A stretch of 6,292 nt of DNA from Dehalococcoidia bacterium (GCA_023128875.1 JAGMDB010000037.1:1-6292), one strand, 5' to 3'. Positions 1 to 6,090 are shown, counted from the stretch's first letter. Program-made: numbers and translations. Notes: generated from the sequence alone by a model not told the origin.

Positions 1-2
1 TT

Positions 3-740
3 ATCGCCATGGTGGTGATAATACTGCTATCAAATTCTATCAAAGTGGTCCAAGAATATGTACGGGGAGCTGTTTTCCGCCTGGGTAGATTCGTTGGCCT
101 CAGAGGGCCAGGGCTTGTCTTGCTGATACCTTTTGTAGAGCGTATGAAGAGGGTGGACCTCCGTGTGCTTACCATGGATGTTCCGCGGCAAGATTGTATG
201 ACTTCGGACAATGTTACCGTTAGTGTTGACGCCGTGGTTTACTTTCGAGTGGTTGATGCCGCAAACGCTATTCTTAAGGTGCATGACTACATCAAGGCAA
301 CCCACTTACTGGCACAAACTACCTTACGAAACGTTGTGGGGCAATCCGAACTAGACGAATTACTAGCTCATCGAGATAGACTTAATGAAAAGATACAAAA
401 AATCGTCGATGAAGGAACAGACCCCTGGGGTATAAAAGTAAGCATGGTAGAGACTAAGGAAGTAGAATTGCCTGAGGGGATGCAGCGAGCCATGGCAGCC
501 CAGGCTGAAGCCGAAAGAGAAAGGCGTGCCAAAGTTGTTCACGCTGAAGGTGAGTACCAAGCATCAGAGAAATTAGCTAAAGCAGCCCACATTATTTCCA
601 CTGAGCCTGCAGCCCTGCAGCTCCGCTATCTGCAAACATTAAGTGGTATTGCTACCGATAGAAGCAACACTATACTTTTCCCCTTACCCCTGGACCTGCT
701 AAGCGCATTTTTGACCAGAGCTAACCCTGAGAAAAAATAA
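3..740 (+). CDS. Slipin (stomatin/SPFH-domain membrane protein), probably 5'-partial
   Basis: This is a stomatin-like SPFH (band 7) protein, a family of membrane-anchored scaffolds that form large oligomers and are often paired with an NfeD-type membrane protein. Counting from the first visible ATG (position 9, 243 residues), a short hydrophobic segment (about residues 1-8) is followed by the juxtamembrane signature EYVRGAVFRLGR (16-27), GPGLVLLIPF (33-42), the SPFH core with NVTVSVDAVVYFRV (68-81) and TTLRNVVGQSELDELL (104-119), and DPWGIKV (138-144). A charged helical stretch rich in Ala, Glu and Arg (about 157-195) and the oligomerisation tail ending in FPLPLDLL (224-231) complete it. The membrane segment is shorter than usual, and the codons before the ATG (ATC GCC) are open to the window edge, so the true start is probably upstream and outside. 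No NfeD gene lies downstream; one could lie upstream. A terminator follows 20 nt after the TAA stop, so this gene ends its transcript. The family call is firm and the cellular role is unknown. Confidence 0.93.
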   Translation: MAMVVIILLSNSIKVVQEYVRGAVFRLGRFVGLRGPGLVLLIPFVERMKRVDLRVLTMDVPRQDCMTSDNVTVSVDAVVYFRVVDAANAILKVHDYIKATHLLAQTTLRNVVGQSELDELLAHRDRLNEKIQKIVDEGTDPWGIKVSMVETKEVELPEGMQRAMAAQAEAERERRAKVVHAEGEYQASEKLAKAAHIISTEPAALQLRYLQTLSGIATDRSNTILFPLPLDLLSAFLTRANPEKK

Positions 741-760
741 GCATCGCAAGCTTCCATAAC

Positions 761-809
761 AACTGAGGGAGCCAGATAATGTGATTCTTGTCTCCCTCAG
801 TTTTCTTTA
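761..809 (+). terminator. Rho-independent terminator after the slipin gene
   Basis: An 11-bp perfect inverted repeat, AACTGAGGGAG (761-771) and CTCCCTCAGTT (792-802), encloses a 20-nt loop and runs into a T-rich tract (TTTTCTTTA, 801-809). It begins 20 nt after the slipin stop codon and points in the same direction. On the minus strand no T-run follows the stem, so it is unlikely to terminate the converging pyrD transcript. The rest of the space up to 949 shows only a 5-bp hairpin (CTGTG/CACAG, 813-826) without a T-run and no plausible gene. Confidence 0.85.
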
Positions 810-949
810 TAGCTGTGCTAACACAGGTAGAAACAATAATCAATCACGGAAGAGAAGAGAGTGTCATTATTGAATACTCTATAGGATTAAAAGAGATTTT
901 TATCGCTGGACAAAAGCTCATCCGGGATTAAACAAAGAGCTAACGGAAG

Positions 950-1888
950 TCAAGCTCGGGCAATGCCAATCAGGTCAGTTAGTTTTCGAATTCCTCTATC
1001 CCTCATAAAATGTTTTATCCCTTCCAGTACATCAAGGGCAACATGGGGGTTAGCCAGGTTGGCAGTGCCAACCTGTACTGCGCTAGCCCCGGCCATGATA
1101 AACTCCAAAGCATCCTCAGCACAACGTACGCCACCACAACCTATGACTGGAATATGTACAACCTTAGCTACCTCATATACCATATAAAGTGCGACAGGCT
1201 TGATAGCGGGGCCAGAAAGCCCACCGGTAGTATTTCCTAAACGGGGCTTTCCTTTCTTTATGTCAATTGCCATCCCTTTCAGCGTATTGATTAAAGCTAT
1301 GGCATCAACCCCAGCTCCTTCCACTGCTACAGCAATTTCCCTAATATCAGTTACATTTGGACTTAGTTTGACAATAACTGGTAGATTCGTTGCGGCTTTA
1401 ACCGCCGCAGTTGCTTCAGCGGCAAGTTTTGGAGTTACTCCAAACTCAATTCCACCAGTCGAAATATTGGGGCAGCTAATGTTTAATTCAATGCCACTTA
1501 CCCCGGGAGTGTCTCCCAACTTGGCCGCCACACTAATATATTCACCGATTGTTTCTCCAGCAATGTTAACAATGACTGGAACCCGCCAGTTTGCCCATAC
1601 GGGTGCTTTATCCTTGACCACAGCATCAACTCCTATGTTTTCCAAACCTACAGAGTTAAGCAGGCCACTCTCTGTTTCCACCAATCGCGGTTGAGAATTG
1701 CCTTTTCGTGGCATCAGGGTAGTGCCTTTACAAACAATTGCTCCTAGTTTCTGTATGTCAATAAGCTCGCTGTACTCTATGCCATAGCCAAAAGTGCCAG
1801 AAGCAATCATCACCGGATTATCCAGCATTAACCCTCTAGGGTGATAAGGAGCTAACTGAATATGCAGATCTAGCGAGTTACTTCTCAT
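950..1888 (-). CDS. pyrD: Dihydroorotate dehydrogenase, class 1B catalytic subunit (PyrD)
   Basis: This FMN-dependent TIM-barrel enzyme oxidises dihydroorotate to orotate, the fourth step of de novo pyrimidine synthesis, in the cytosol. Numbered from the ATG at 1888 (312 residues), it shows SGTFGYG (30-36), the FMN-contacting CKGTT with Lys54, NSVGLENIG (78-86), ELNISCPN with the class 1 catalytic-base Cys139, NTLKGM (201-206), GGLSGPAIKP (222-231), and the FMN phosphate-binding GCGGV and VGTAN segments near 250 and 273. Catalytic Cys (not Ser) and the sequence pattern match class 1B proteins, which normally pair with the flavin/iron-sulfur subunit PyrK and use NAD. No pyrK is in this window. 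A TTG at 1897 would extend the protein by three residues, but it overlaps the last base of a TATAAT element, so the ATG is preferred. No Shine-Dalgarno sequence is visible and the transcript may be leaderless. It diverges from the RimI-like gene and faces the slipin gene tail to tail. Confidence 0.95.
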   Translation of the reverse strand: MRSNSLDLHIQLAPYHPRGLMLDNPVMIASGTFGYGIEYSELIDIQKLGAIVCKGTTLMPRKGNSQPRLVETESGLLNSVGLENIGVDAVVKDKAPVWANWRVPVIVNIAGETIGEYISVAAKLGDTPGVSGIELNISCPNISTGGIEFGVTPKLAAEATAAVKAATNLPVIVKLSPNVTDIREIAVAVEGAGVDAIALINTLKGMAIDIKKGKPRLGNTTGGLSGPAIKPVALYMVYEVAKVVHIPVIGCGGVRCAEDALEFIMAGASAVQVGTANLANPHVALDVLEGIKHFMRDRGIRKLTDLIGIARA

Positions 1889-1896
1889 ATAATTCA

Positions 1897-1905
1897 ATTA
1901 TAGCA
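1897..1905 (-). promoter_or_regulatory. Extended -10 promoter element of pyrD
   Basis: On the minus strand the sequence reads TGCTATAAT, a perfect extended -10 (TGn plus TATAAT), with 8 nt between it and the ATG at 1888. Standard -10 geometry puts the transcription start near 1890, giving a leader of about two bases. No good -35 hexamer is seen at 16-18 nt spacing, which is acceptable for extended -10 promoters. The element excludes the alternative TTG start, which shares its last T. Confidence 0.62.
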
Positions 1906-1944
1906 GGGTAACTTCCGAGGCGATATGCCTTATAACACTAGCTA

Positions 1945-1953
1945 TGCTAAAAT
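1945..1953 (+). promoter_or_regulatory. Extended -10 promoter element of the RimI-like gene
   Basis: The sequence TGCTAAAAT (one mismatch from the TGnTATAAT consensus) ends 7 nt before the ATG at 1961. Standard geometry places the transcription start at about 1960, so the mRNA would be essentially leaderless. No convincing -35 box is present. It lies about 40 bp from the divergent pyrD element, so the two promoters share one 72-bp region. Confidence 0.55.
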
Positions 1954-1960
1954 TTAACTA

Positions 1961-2641
1961 ATGCAAAGAATAACTTATCGCCTTCGCCCTATCAGCGATG
2001 AGGATATTCCTCAAGTAACCGAGATTGACCACGAGTCTTTTCCTGGCGAATGGCTGTTTCACTCTTACACTTCTTACAAGCAAGAAATTCACAATTCATC
2101 AGCTCATTACATAGTAGCCTGTATCAGGAGTGGATTTGGAGCCAAATTGGCCCGGGAAGACTCCAGAGAAATATCCTGGCTCAATCGCCTTTTTGATTAT
2201 CGCCGGGCAATACCCGCAGGGAAAGAACAAAGCAGCCTCCGTACCAAAGAATACATCATTGGCTTTGCTGGTTTGTGGGCTATGTTGAATGAGGTGCATA
2301 TTATCGCTATTGCTGTAAGAAATAATTATCGTCGAATGGGAATAGGCGAAGGACTGCTCATTTCAACTATTGAGATGGCTAGCCAGCTAAATGCCAATGT
2401 GATAACTCTAGAAGTGCGTGTTTCTAATGAGATAGCACAGGCACTTTATAAGAAATACGCGTTTCGCATAGTGAGCACTCGTCCTAAATATTATTCAGAC
2501 AACGGCGAAGATGCCGTACTTATGAGCACGGGCGATATTACCTCAGCTCCATTTCAATCTTGCTTCCAACGATTGAAAGAAGCTCACAGGCAAAAATGCG
2601 AAGCCTTTGCTACACAACGAGTTGGAATGAAAATAGGTTAA
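1961..2641 (+). CDS. rimI: RimI-like GNAT N-acetyltransferase
   Basis: This is a GNAT-fold acetyl-CoA-dependent acetyltransferase of the RimI type, the family that acetylates protein N-termini such as the alanine of ribosomal protein bS18. The 226-residue protein has an N-terminal RxxxxxD/E start region (RLRPISDEDIPQVTEID, 7-23), the acetyl-CoA pyrophosphate loop RRMGIG (124-129), then LEVRVSN (150-156) and ALYKKYAF (161-168). By comparison with E. coli RimI, Glu151 and Tyr163 match the residues used for catalysis, and NGEDAVLM (181-188) matches the conserved REDAIIM end. It is longer than the roughly 150-residue E. coli protein because of an insertion at about residues 56-97 between the early strands and a tail of about 35 residues after 190. 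The usual Gly in the YxxxGF motif is Ala here (KYAF). The true substrate cannot be read from sequence. It has its own promoter, divergent from pyrD, and converges on the SepCysS gene with 63 nt between stops. Confidence 0.87.
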   Translation: MQRITYRLRPISDEDIPQVTEIDHESFPGEWLFHSYTSYKQEIHNSSAHYIVACIRSGFGAKLAREDSREISWLNRLFDYRRAIPAGKEQSSLRTKEYIIGFAGLWAMLNEVHIIAIAVRNNYRRMGIGEGLLISTIEMASQLNANVITLEVRVSNEIAQALYKKYAFRIVSTRPKYYSDNGEDAVLMSTGDITSAPFQSCFQRLKEAHRQKCEAFATQRVGMKIG

Positions 2642-2704
2642 TCAATTCTATTTTTTGCTCGCTCAATCTACCCACAATATCTAAATCCTTACAATTATCT
2701 TATA

Positions 2705-3832
2705 TCAACTATACTTGCTTAGGATAGCCTTAAAGGAATCTACGACAAAGCCTAGCTGATCTTTGTCAGCGGCAAAGGTGGAAACCTTAAATGCTTTTGT
2801 CATACCCGGTTGTGGTCCCCAAATGCCTCTGTCTTTAAGTTCTTCATAAAGGAAATATCCTCTTTCTCGAACATGCTTGGAAATATCGTAAAGCGTGGGT
2901 GTTTCAAAGTGCAGTAAATCGTGTCTATGTGGTATTTCTCCCAATTGCTTAAATCCCAATTTCTGCAGTTCACTAGAGAACCACTGTGCTTTTACTACTT
3001 GCTTATCCCAGTGGTTAATCCTTTCCTTTACGTGAGGAAAGGAAGCCATGAGTGTAATTAGTGGAACACCTCTCAAAGTGCAGCCAAGAAGCTCAATCTC
3101 TTTATTGCTATATACCTTAGATTTCCTCAATACGATTTCTTTCCATTTCTTTTTCATTCCCAATACTCCACAAGGTCCGGCAGAAGCCATGCTTTTATGG
3201 CCACTACCAATAATGAAATCAGCTCCTAAATCGTTCATCTTTACAGGCATTCTGCCCACTGCATATGCTCCATTAAGTACATAAGGGATACCATTTTCCT
3301 GGGCAATTTCTCCTAGCCTTACGGCATCAGTGAGGTTTCCATGATTGCCATCGGGGTATGTTAGTAAAATTAGTTTAGGGTTATGCTTCTCTATGAGTGG
3401 CATATAGTCGTTAACGTCAATCCTAAATTCAGGATAGCCAGAGTGAGGCGCCTCTGTCACGTTCAACCCTACCCTTTCAGCGGCAACAATTGTAGTGTAA
3501 TGCCTATTTTCATCAACAATAATTGAATCACCTGGCTGGGTCAGAGAATGCATCACCATAAATATGCCATCTCTCGCCCCATAGGTCAGCGTAGCAACCT
3601 CGCAGCCCAGGAATTCAGGCAAGAGCTCACGCGCGAACTCACGGACAGGAGGCTTTGTCATATCGCACACGCTGCCAAGGCAAAAATCGCACACGGAATA
3701 TCCATCCCCAAACTCTATCAAAGCCTCTTTAGCAGTGTCAGTGAGGATGCCACCTGTTTGTAAAGGCATGAGATTTATAAAATTCTTGTGCGGTCTACGT
3801 AAGTTGGCAAGTTTTTGTGCTGATTTATTCAC
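2705..3832 (-). CDS. pscS: O-phosphoseryl-tRNA:Cys-tRNA synthase (SepCysS)
   Basis: SepCysS is a PLP enzyme that converts Sep-tRNA(Cys) to Cys-tRNA(Cys) with a sulfur donor, the second step of tRNA-dependent cysteine synthesis. The 375-residue protein follows the Archaeoglobus fulgidus enzyme almost end to end: NFINLMPLQTGG (17-28), GDGYSVCDFC (42-51) with Cys48 and Cys51, LTYPDGNHGNL (157-167), NGAYAVGRMPV (187-197), GSGHKSM (209-215) with PLP-binding Lys213, and ELLGCTLRG (247-255) with Cys251. The A. fulgidus counterparts Cys39, Cys42, Lys209 and Cys247 are thus all retained. There are about nine extra basic N-terminal residues, and no SepCysE-like scaffold domain is fused. The start is a GTG inside the end of sepS, the reading frames overlapping by 8 nt (GTGAATAA). 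No Shine-Dalgarno is seen, so translation is probably coupled to SepRS. It is the last gene of the operon. The main alternative, a generic selenocysteine-synthase-like or cysteine-desulfurase enzyme, is excluded by the three-cysteine pattern. Confidence 0.96.
   Translation of the reverse strand: MNKSAQKLANLRRPHKNFINLMPLQTGGILTDTAKEALIEFGDGYSVCDFCLGSVCDMTKPPVREFARELLPEFLGCEVATLTYGARDGIFMVMHSLTQPGDSIIVDENRHYTTIVAAERVGLNVTEAPHSGYPEFRIDVNDYMPLIEKHNPKLILLTYPDGNHGNLTDAVRLGEIAQENGIPYVLNGAYAVGRMPVKMNDLGADFIIGSGHKSMASAGPCGVLGMKKKWKEIVLRKSKVYSNKEIELLGCTLRGVPLITLMASFPHVKERINHWDKQVVKAQWFSSELQKLGFKQLGEIPHRHDLLHFETPTLYDISKHVRERGYFLYEELKDRGIWGPQPGMTKAFKVSTFAADKDQLGFVVDSFKAILSKYS
3825..3832 (-). other. 8-nt overlap of sepS stop and pscS start (translational coupling)
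   Basis: On the minus strand the eight bases GTGAATAA contain both the GTG start of the SepCysS gene and the TAA stop of the SepRS gene in a different frame. No ribosome binding site precedes the GTG, so initiation by ribosomes finishing SepRS is the likely mode. Confidence 0.7.
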
Positions 3833-5360
3833 TGTCTGTTTTACAAGGTTTCTTTACGGATTGCGATTTTATGGTTACAAATACAGCACCACTAACTCCT
3901 ATCTTTTTCTGCTGCCCTTCTATATACTGGCGAATAGTTTCTGGAATTCGCAGATTCAGGTCAGAGAGATGCTTTATCGTCTTCACCTGGTAAATTAAGT
4001 TTTCATCCTTGCTTTCCATTAAAGCTGCTGCGCCCATTGCGATGGCACGCATATAGTTTATACCCGTATATACTCCTGAAGGAACAACATCGCTATAAAT
4101 GCTACCAGCAGCTACGCATATTTCATTAAATCCTGCAGGGCCAATTAGCCTCTTACCTGCCTCCGTTTCCACAACTTTTACCTGTTTGGAATCATCTTCC
4201 CAGGCTAGAAACTCGCAGGGGGCAATTTCGTCTTTGTACTTTCGCGCAGTTTCTTCGATTGCCCTGGCAATTTTCCTTCCTGTAGCAGTCCTGGGATTTG
4301 CTATATAGGTAAGAGATTTGGTTATATCTTCATCAGAGCATTCAACTATAGAGAATTGAGGATATGCCAGCTTTCTTACGTCATCTACTCCATATAGAAT
4401 CATTGCCAGCCGCTCGACCCCTAATCCGGCGTTAAATACCGGATATCTAATATCGAAGTTTGCTAAGGATACAGGGGAGTACATACCAATATCAGCAATT
4501 TCCAGCCAATTCCCTTTGCACTTGGCAAAAACTTCTTGCTCCTGGCCAGGGGCATAATACTTGGATGTCGCTGTCTTTGTCTTGAATCTGACGTCTGAAA
4601 AACCATATTGCTGTAGGATATCTCTGGTTATTTCTTTTCCCACATCTAAAGACATCTCAGGATCCATTACCACGATTGACGCCGAATGGTGAACACGCAG
4701 ATGTTGGGCATCTTCCCTCTGTTCATTGCGATACCTGGTTCCCACCGAAAATAAAGCTAGTGGAAAGCTAACCTTATACTGTAATGCCGCTAACGTGTGA
4801 AACCACGTAGCTGTCATATGGCTTCTTAATGTCTTATTGGAAGGCACCGGCCGTAGCTTCTTCAACTCAGGAAAAACTCTATCCAGAAGTTCTGTGGCTT
4901 GGTAGTCAGTGATATCCAATCCGGTCACAAGTTTCTCAACAAGGTCATCCGCCTCAATTTCCCCCCTCTTATACCTTCTAAAGATTGATGTTAATTCCCC
5001 GATATCGGCCTTCGCTGCTATCTTTTTCACCTGAGTTATTTTTTGAGCGCTTAACCCAATCTCGGGACGAGGTAATTCAGCTAGATAGAAAACCCTGTCA
5101 AGGATAACTCGAGCCTCTGGACCATATTGCTTAGAGACATCACTGTCGGGTAAAATCGTAAGATTCTCGACCTCATCAAAGCCAAGGTTTAACAGGATCT
5201 CCCTCGATCTTTGAATCAATTCATGTAAAATATGAGGCTTGCCTTCACCTTCCAAACTGACTTTAGTGCCCGTTGGAAGAAGCTTTGCTGTCGACATCCA
5301 TGCTTCGGTAAAATTCCGCTTTGCTTGCGATTTTATTTCATCTACGTCAAATGTTGCCAT
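3825..5360 (-). CDS. sepS: O-phosphoserine--tRNA(Cys) ligase (SepRS)
   Basis: SepRS is a class II aminoacyl-tRNA synthetase, related to the PheRS alpha subunit, that attaches O-phosphoserine to tRNA(Cys). The 511-residue length is close to the roughly 535 of methanogen enzymes. Recognisable blocks in order: an N-terminal helical region with a LLPTGTKVSLEGEGKPHIL segment (27-45), QYGPEARVILDRVFYLAELP (78-97, motif 1 region), an inserted helical part ending in DRVFPELK (160-167), LRSHMTATWF (178-187), motif 2 RYRNEQREDAQHLRVHHSAS (209-228), and motif 3 GLGVERLAMI (312-321). The Thr and Ser residues of SHMT (Thr183) and HHSAS (Ser226, Ser228) match positions that bind the phosphate of phosphoserine in archaeal SepRS. 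The C-terminal part (about 370-490) matches the anticodon-binding domain, followed by a lysine-rich tail. The ATG is 13 nt after the CinA-C stop with no clear Shine-Dalgarno. A PheRS alpha chain is excluded by the SepRS-specific insertion and C-terminal domain and by the SepCysS neighbour. Confidence 0.96.
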   Translation of the reverse strand: MATFDVDEIKSQAKRNFTEAWMSTAKLLPTGTKVSLEGEGKPHILHELIQRSREILLNLGFDEVENLTILPDSDVSKQYGPEARVILDRVFYLAELPRPEIGLSAQKITQVKKIAAKADIGELTSIFRRYKRGEIEADDLVEKLVTGLDITDYQATELLDRVFPELKKLRPVPSNKTLRSHMTATWFHTLAALQYKVSFPLALFSVGTRYRNEQREDAQHLRVHHSASIVVMDPEMSLDVGKEITRDILQQYGFSDVRFKTKTATSKYYAPGQEQEVFAKCKGNWLEIADIGMYSPVSLANFDIRYPVFNAGLGVERLAMILYGVDDVRKLAYPQFSIVECSDEDITKSLTYIANPRTATGRKIARAIEETARKYKDEIAPCEFLAWEDDSKQVKVVETEAGKRLIGPAGFNEICVAAGSIYSDVVPSGVYTGINYMRAIAMGAAALMESKDENLIYQVKTIKHLSDLNLRIPETIRQYIEGQQKKIGVSGAVFVTIKSQSVKKPCKTDSE

Positions 5361-5373
5361 GATCAGATTCTTA

Positions 5374-5889
5374 CTAACTATGTTTCAATTTGCTAATGCA
5401 TTGTAGCAGGTATTGCCTCAGTATGTTCAGCGTTGCCTCAACAATATCGCGCTTGTTTTCCTCCCGATTCCCATGAAAAATGTATTTCTGGCTTGATTTT
5501 TCACCTTCTGCAGATAGGCCAATATAAAAAAGCCCCACAGGTTTCGCAGGAGTAATGCCTGAAGGTCCAGCAATGCCTGTAACAGAAACACATATGTCTA
5601 CACCTAGTAGTTTCTTACCACCTTCAGCCATTTCTATGGCTGCTTGTGGGCTAACGGCTCCATAGTTTTCTATAGTCTCCCTTCTTACCCCCAGGATGTT
5701 GATTTTGACCTCATTGCTATAAGATACTACAGAGCCCTCAAAGTAGTCTGAGCTGCCTGGCACATTGGTTAGCCTATCGGCCACTCTGCCACCGGTGGCT
5801 GACTCAGCGGTACCAATGGTAAGGAATTTCCCAGCCTTAGCTTGATATTCCCCTATCAGCTCAGCAATGTCCATTTCTAGTTTTTTCAC
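5374..5889 (-). CDS. pncC: CinA C-terminal-domain protein (PncC-type NMN amidohydrolase)
   Basis: This is a stand-alone CinA-C domain, the family of nicotinamide-nucleotide amidases that turn NMN into nicotinate mononucleotide and ammonia in NAD salvage. The 171-residue length is typical for the single-domain form; the N-terminal MoCF/ADP-ribose pyrophosphatase part of full CinA is absent. Signature blocks are AESATGG (28-34), PGSSDYFEG (44-52), VVSYSNEVK (54-62), YGAVSPQAA (76-84), TGIAGPSG (104-111), KPVGLFYIG (116-124) and FHGNREENK (138-146). The first block has Ala where most members have Cys (ESCTGG), so activity should not be assumed. The start is a GTG at 5889, which coincides with the predicted transcription start of an extended -10 promoter; an ATG at 5874 is an alternative. 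It appears to be the first gene of the operon with sepS and pscS. The stop TAG is followed immediately by an in-frame TAA. No functional link to cysteine synthesis is known. Confidence 0.9.
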   Translation of the reverse strand: MKKLEMDIAELIGEYQAKAGKFLTIGTAESATGGRVADRLTNVPGSSDYFEGSVVSYSNEVKINILGVRRETIENYGAVSPQAAIEMAEGGKKLLGVDICVSVTGIAGPSGITPAKPVGLFYIGLSAEGEKSSQKYIFHGNREENKRDIVEATLNILRQYLLQCISKLKHS

Positions 5890-5895
5890 AAACTT

Positions 5896-5904
5896 ATTCT
5901 ACCA
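5896..5904 (-). promoter_or_regulatory. Extended -10 promoter element of the pncC-sepS-pscS operon
   Basis: The minus strand reads TGGTAGAAT, an extended -10 with one mismatch in the hexamer, ending 6 nt before the GTG start at 5889. Standard geometry puts the first transcribed base on the G of that GTG, so the operon mRNA would be leaderless. No good -35 is seen at 16-18 nt spacing. It is the only promoter candidate of this quality upstream of the SepRS/SepCysS pair. Confidence 0.55.
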
Positions 5905-6074
5905 AATTTGGAGCAGTGCCTTTACTACCCAGGCTACAGACTTAATTGGTTTACACCATTTTGTGTGAAAGTGAACAATTGAAGCATCCATCAAGCTCTC
6001 AAGAGATAGCAATTCGAGTAAGGCAGGAAAGGAAGTCCCTTCTATTCAGAAGAGCTGCGAGTACCATAAACCAA

Positions 6075-6090
6075 GAGCTTTCTGAAGCTC
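6075..6090. repeat. Perfect 6-bp inverted repeat upstream of the hydrolase fragment
   Basis: GAGCTT (6075-6080) and AAGCTC (6085-6090) flank a TCTG loop, seven bases before the ATG at 6097. No T-run follows on either strand, so it does not look like a terminator. It may be a small operator or a chance palindrome. The surrounding interval from 5905 to 6096 holds no convincing gene. Confidence 0.35.

Noticed and set aside
1200..1694. Plus-strand open frame of 164 codons inside pyrD
   Set aside because: It lies wholly antisense to a strongly conserved enzyme and its product has no family features; it is a shadow of pyrD.
2630..2654. AAAATAG / CTATTTT inverted repeat around the rimI stop codon as a terminator
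   Set aside because: The 7-bp stem has a single G-C pair and the T-run is part of the stem itself, so it would be a very weak terminator. No better candidate was found in the 63 nt between rimI and pscS.
3825..5360. Reading SepRS as the PheRS alpha subunit
   Set aside because: The class II core is related, but the helical insertion after the motif 1 region, the HHSAS block, the C-terminal domain and the adjacent SepCysS gene all match SepRS; no pheT follows.
5361..5376. AAGAAT 6 nt before the sepS ATG as a separate leaderless promoter
   Set aside because: Only four of six bases match and no TG extension is present; the 13-nt gap to pncC is better explained by cotranscription.
5950..5979. 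Possible plus-strand promoter (TTTACA, 18-nt spacer, AACAAT)
   Set aside because: The -10 matches only four of six consensus bases and lacks the TGn extension found at the three better promoters; it would drive no clear gene.
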